In this document: positions 14,168 through 14,187 of the stretch, one piece after another | How the letters are laid out: each line of letters opens with the position of its first letter | Position numbering within the stretch: position 1 is the first letter of the stretch | Origin: Agrobacterium fabrum | GTDB lineage: Bacteria > Pseudomonadota > Alphaproteobacteria > Rhizobiales > Rhizobiaceae | Direction: 5' to 3' | Assembly (NCBI GenBank): GCA_003241215.1 | Contig: QFOL01000077.1 | Coordinates: 1-14,187, forward strand | Length of the DNA stretch: 14,187 bases | The notes under the pieces: model-generated | The model's database searches: none | What the model was told of the DNA's origin: nothing | The model's input: only the letters and a program-made list of their open reading frames with translations | Made by a program: the position numbers and the translations under genes

Positions 14168-14187
14168 ATAAGGGTTCCGGCATTTCT

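Noticed and set aside
14174..14178. GGAAC on the - strand next to the tRNA gene, a possible stress promoter
   Set aside because: Only 6 nt separate it from the tRNA 5' end, leaving no room for a -10 element.

Overview
The window reads as chromosomal DNA of an alphaproteobacterium of the Rhizobiales, most like Agrobacterium/Rhizobium. The reasons are high GC with strong GC bias at third codon positions, a putative EcfG-type general-stress promoter, a FNR/FixK-type box in front of a cytochrome bd operon, and an NrtR-nadABC cluster of the alphaproteobacterial kind. It looks like ordinary core/accessory chromosome. I see no insertion sequence, prophage, CRISPR array or toxin-antitoxin pair.

Region 1 (1-334): a 31-bp perfect inverted repeat (intergenic palindromic element), then a control region. 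It carries a FNR/FixK-type box and a separate dyad that could be the operator of the regulator gene just downstream.

Region 2 (335-7363, + strand): one apparent operon for a quinol oxidase of the bd type. It encodes a GbsR/MarR-type regulator, CydD and CydC (the ABC exporter needed for bd assembly), CydA, CydB and the 40-residue subunit CydX. Genes overlap or nearly touch except at cydC-cydA, where a 67-nt gap holds a 16-bp perfect palindrome. A bidirectional hairpin terminator (7381-7422) closes the operon. All heme and quinol residues I could map onto E. coli CydA are present, so the oxidase should work.

Region 3 (8459-7452, - strand): a three-gene unit behind a GGAAC-N16-CGTT promoter, encoding a YeaQ/GlsB-family membrane protein, a DUF3597 protein and an unrecognised 62-residue protein. 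It converges on the cyd operon and shares its terminator. I read it as a general-stress-response operon.

Region 4 (12858-8488, - strand): nrtR, then nadA-nadB-nadC, the de novo route from aspartate to nicotinate mononucleotide. NrtR is a Nudix-fold regulator with a damaged Nudix box. Two inverted repeats sharing the half-site TATACTC/GAGTATA lie over a TTGACA promoter between nrtR and nadA, which gives a clear model for NAD-responsive repression.

Region 5 (12859-14187, + strand, then - strand): a stand-alone PAS-fold protein, a membrane-anchored protein with a degenerate nuclease-like (SNase/thermonuclease) domain, and a tRNA-Ala(GGC) on the - strand near the right edge.

Nothing here is a clearly new system. 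The best leads are the unstudied regulator inside the cyd operon with its dyad, the putative EcfG-driven trio with its unknown small protein, and the layered promoter/operator at nadA that abuts the nrtR stop codon.
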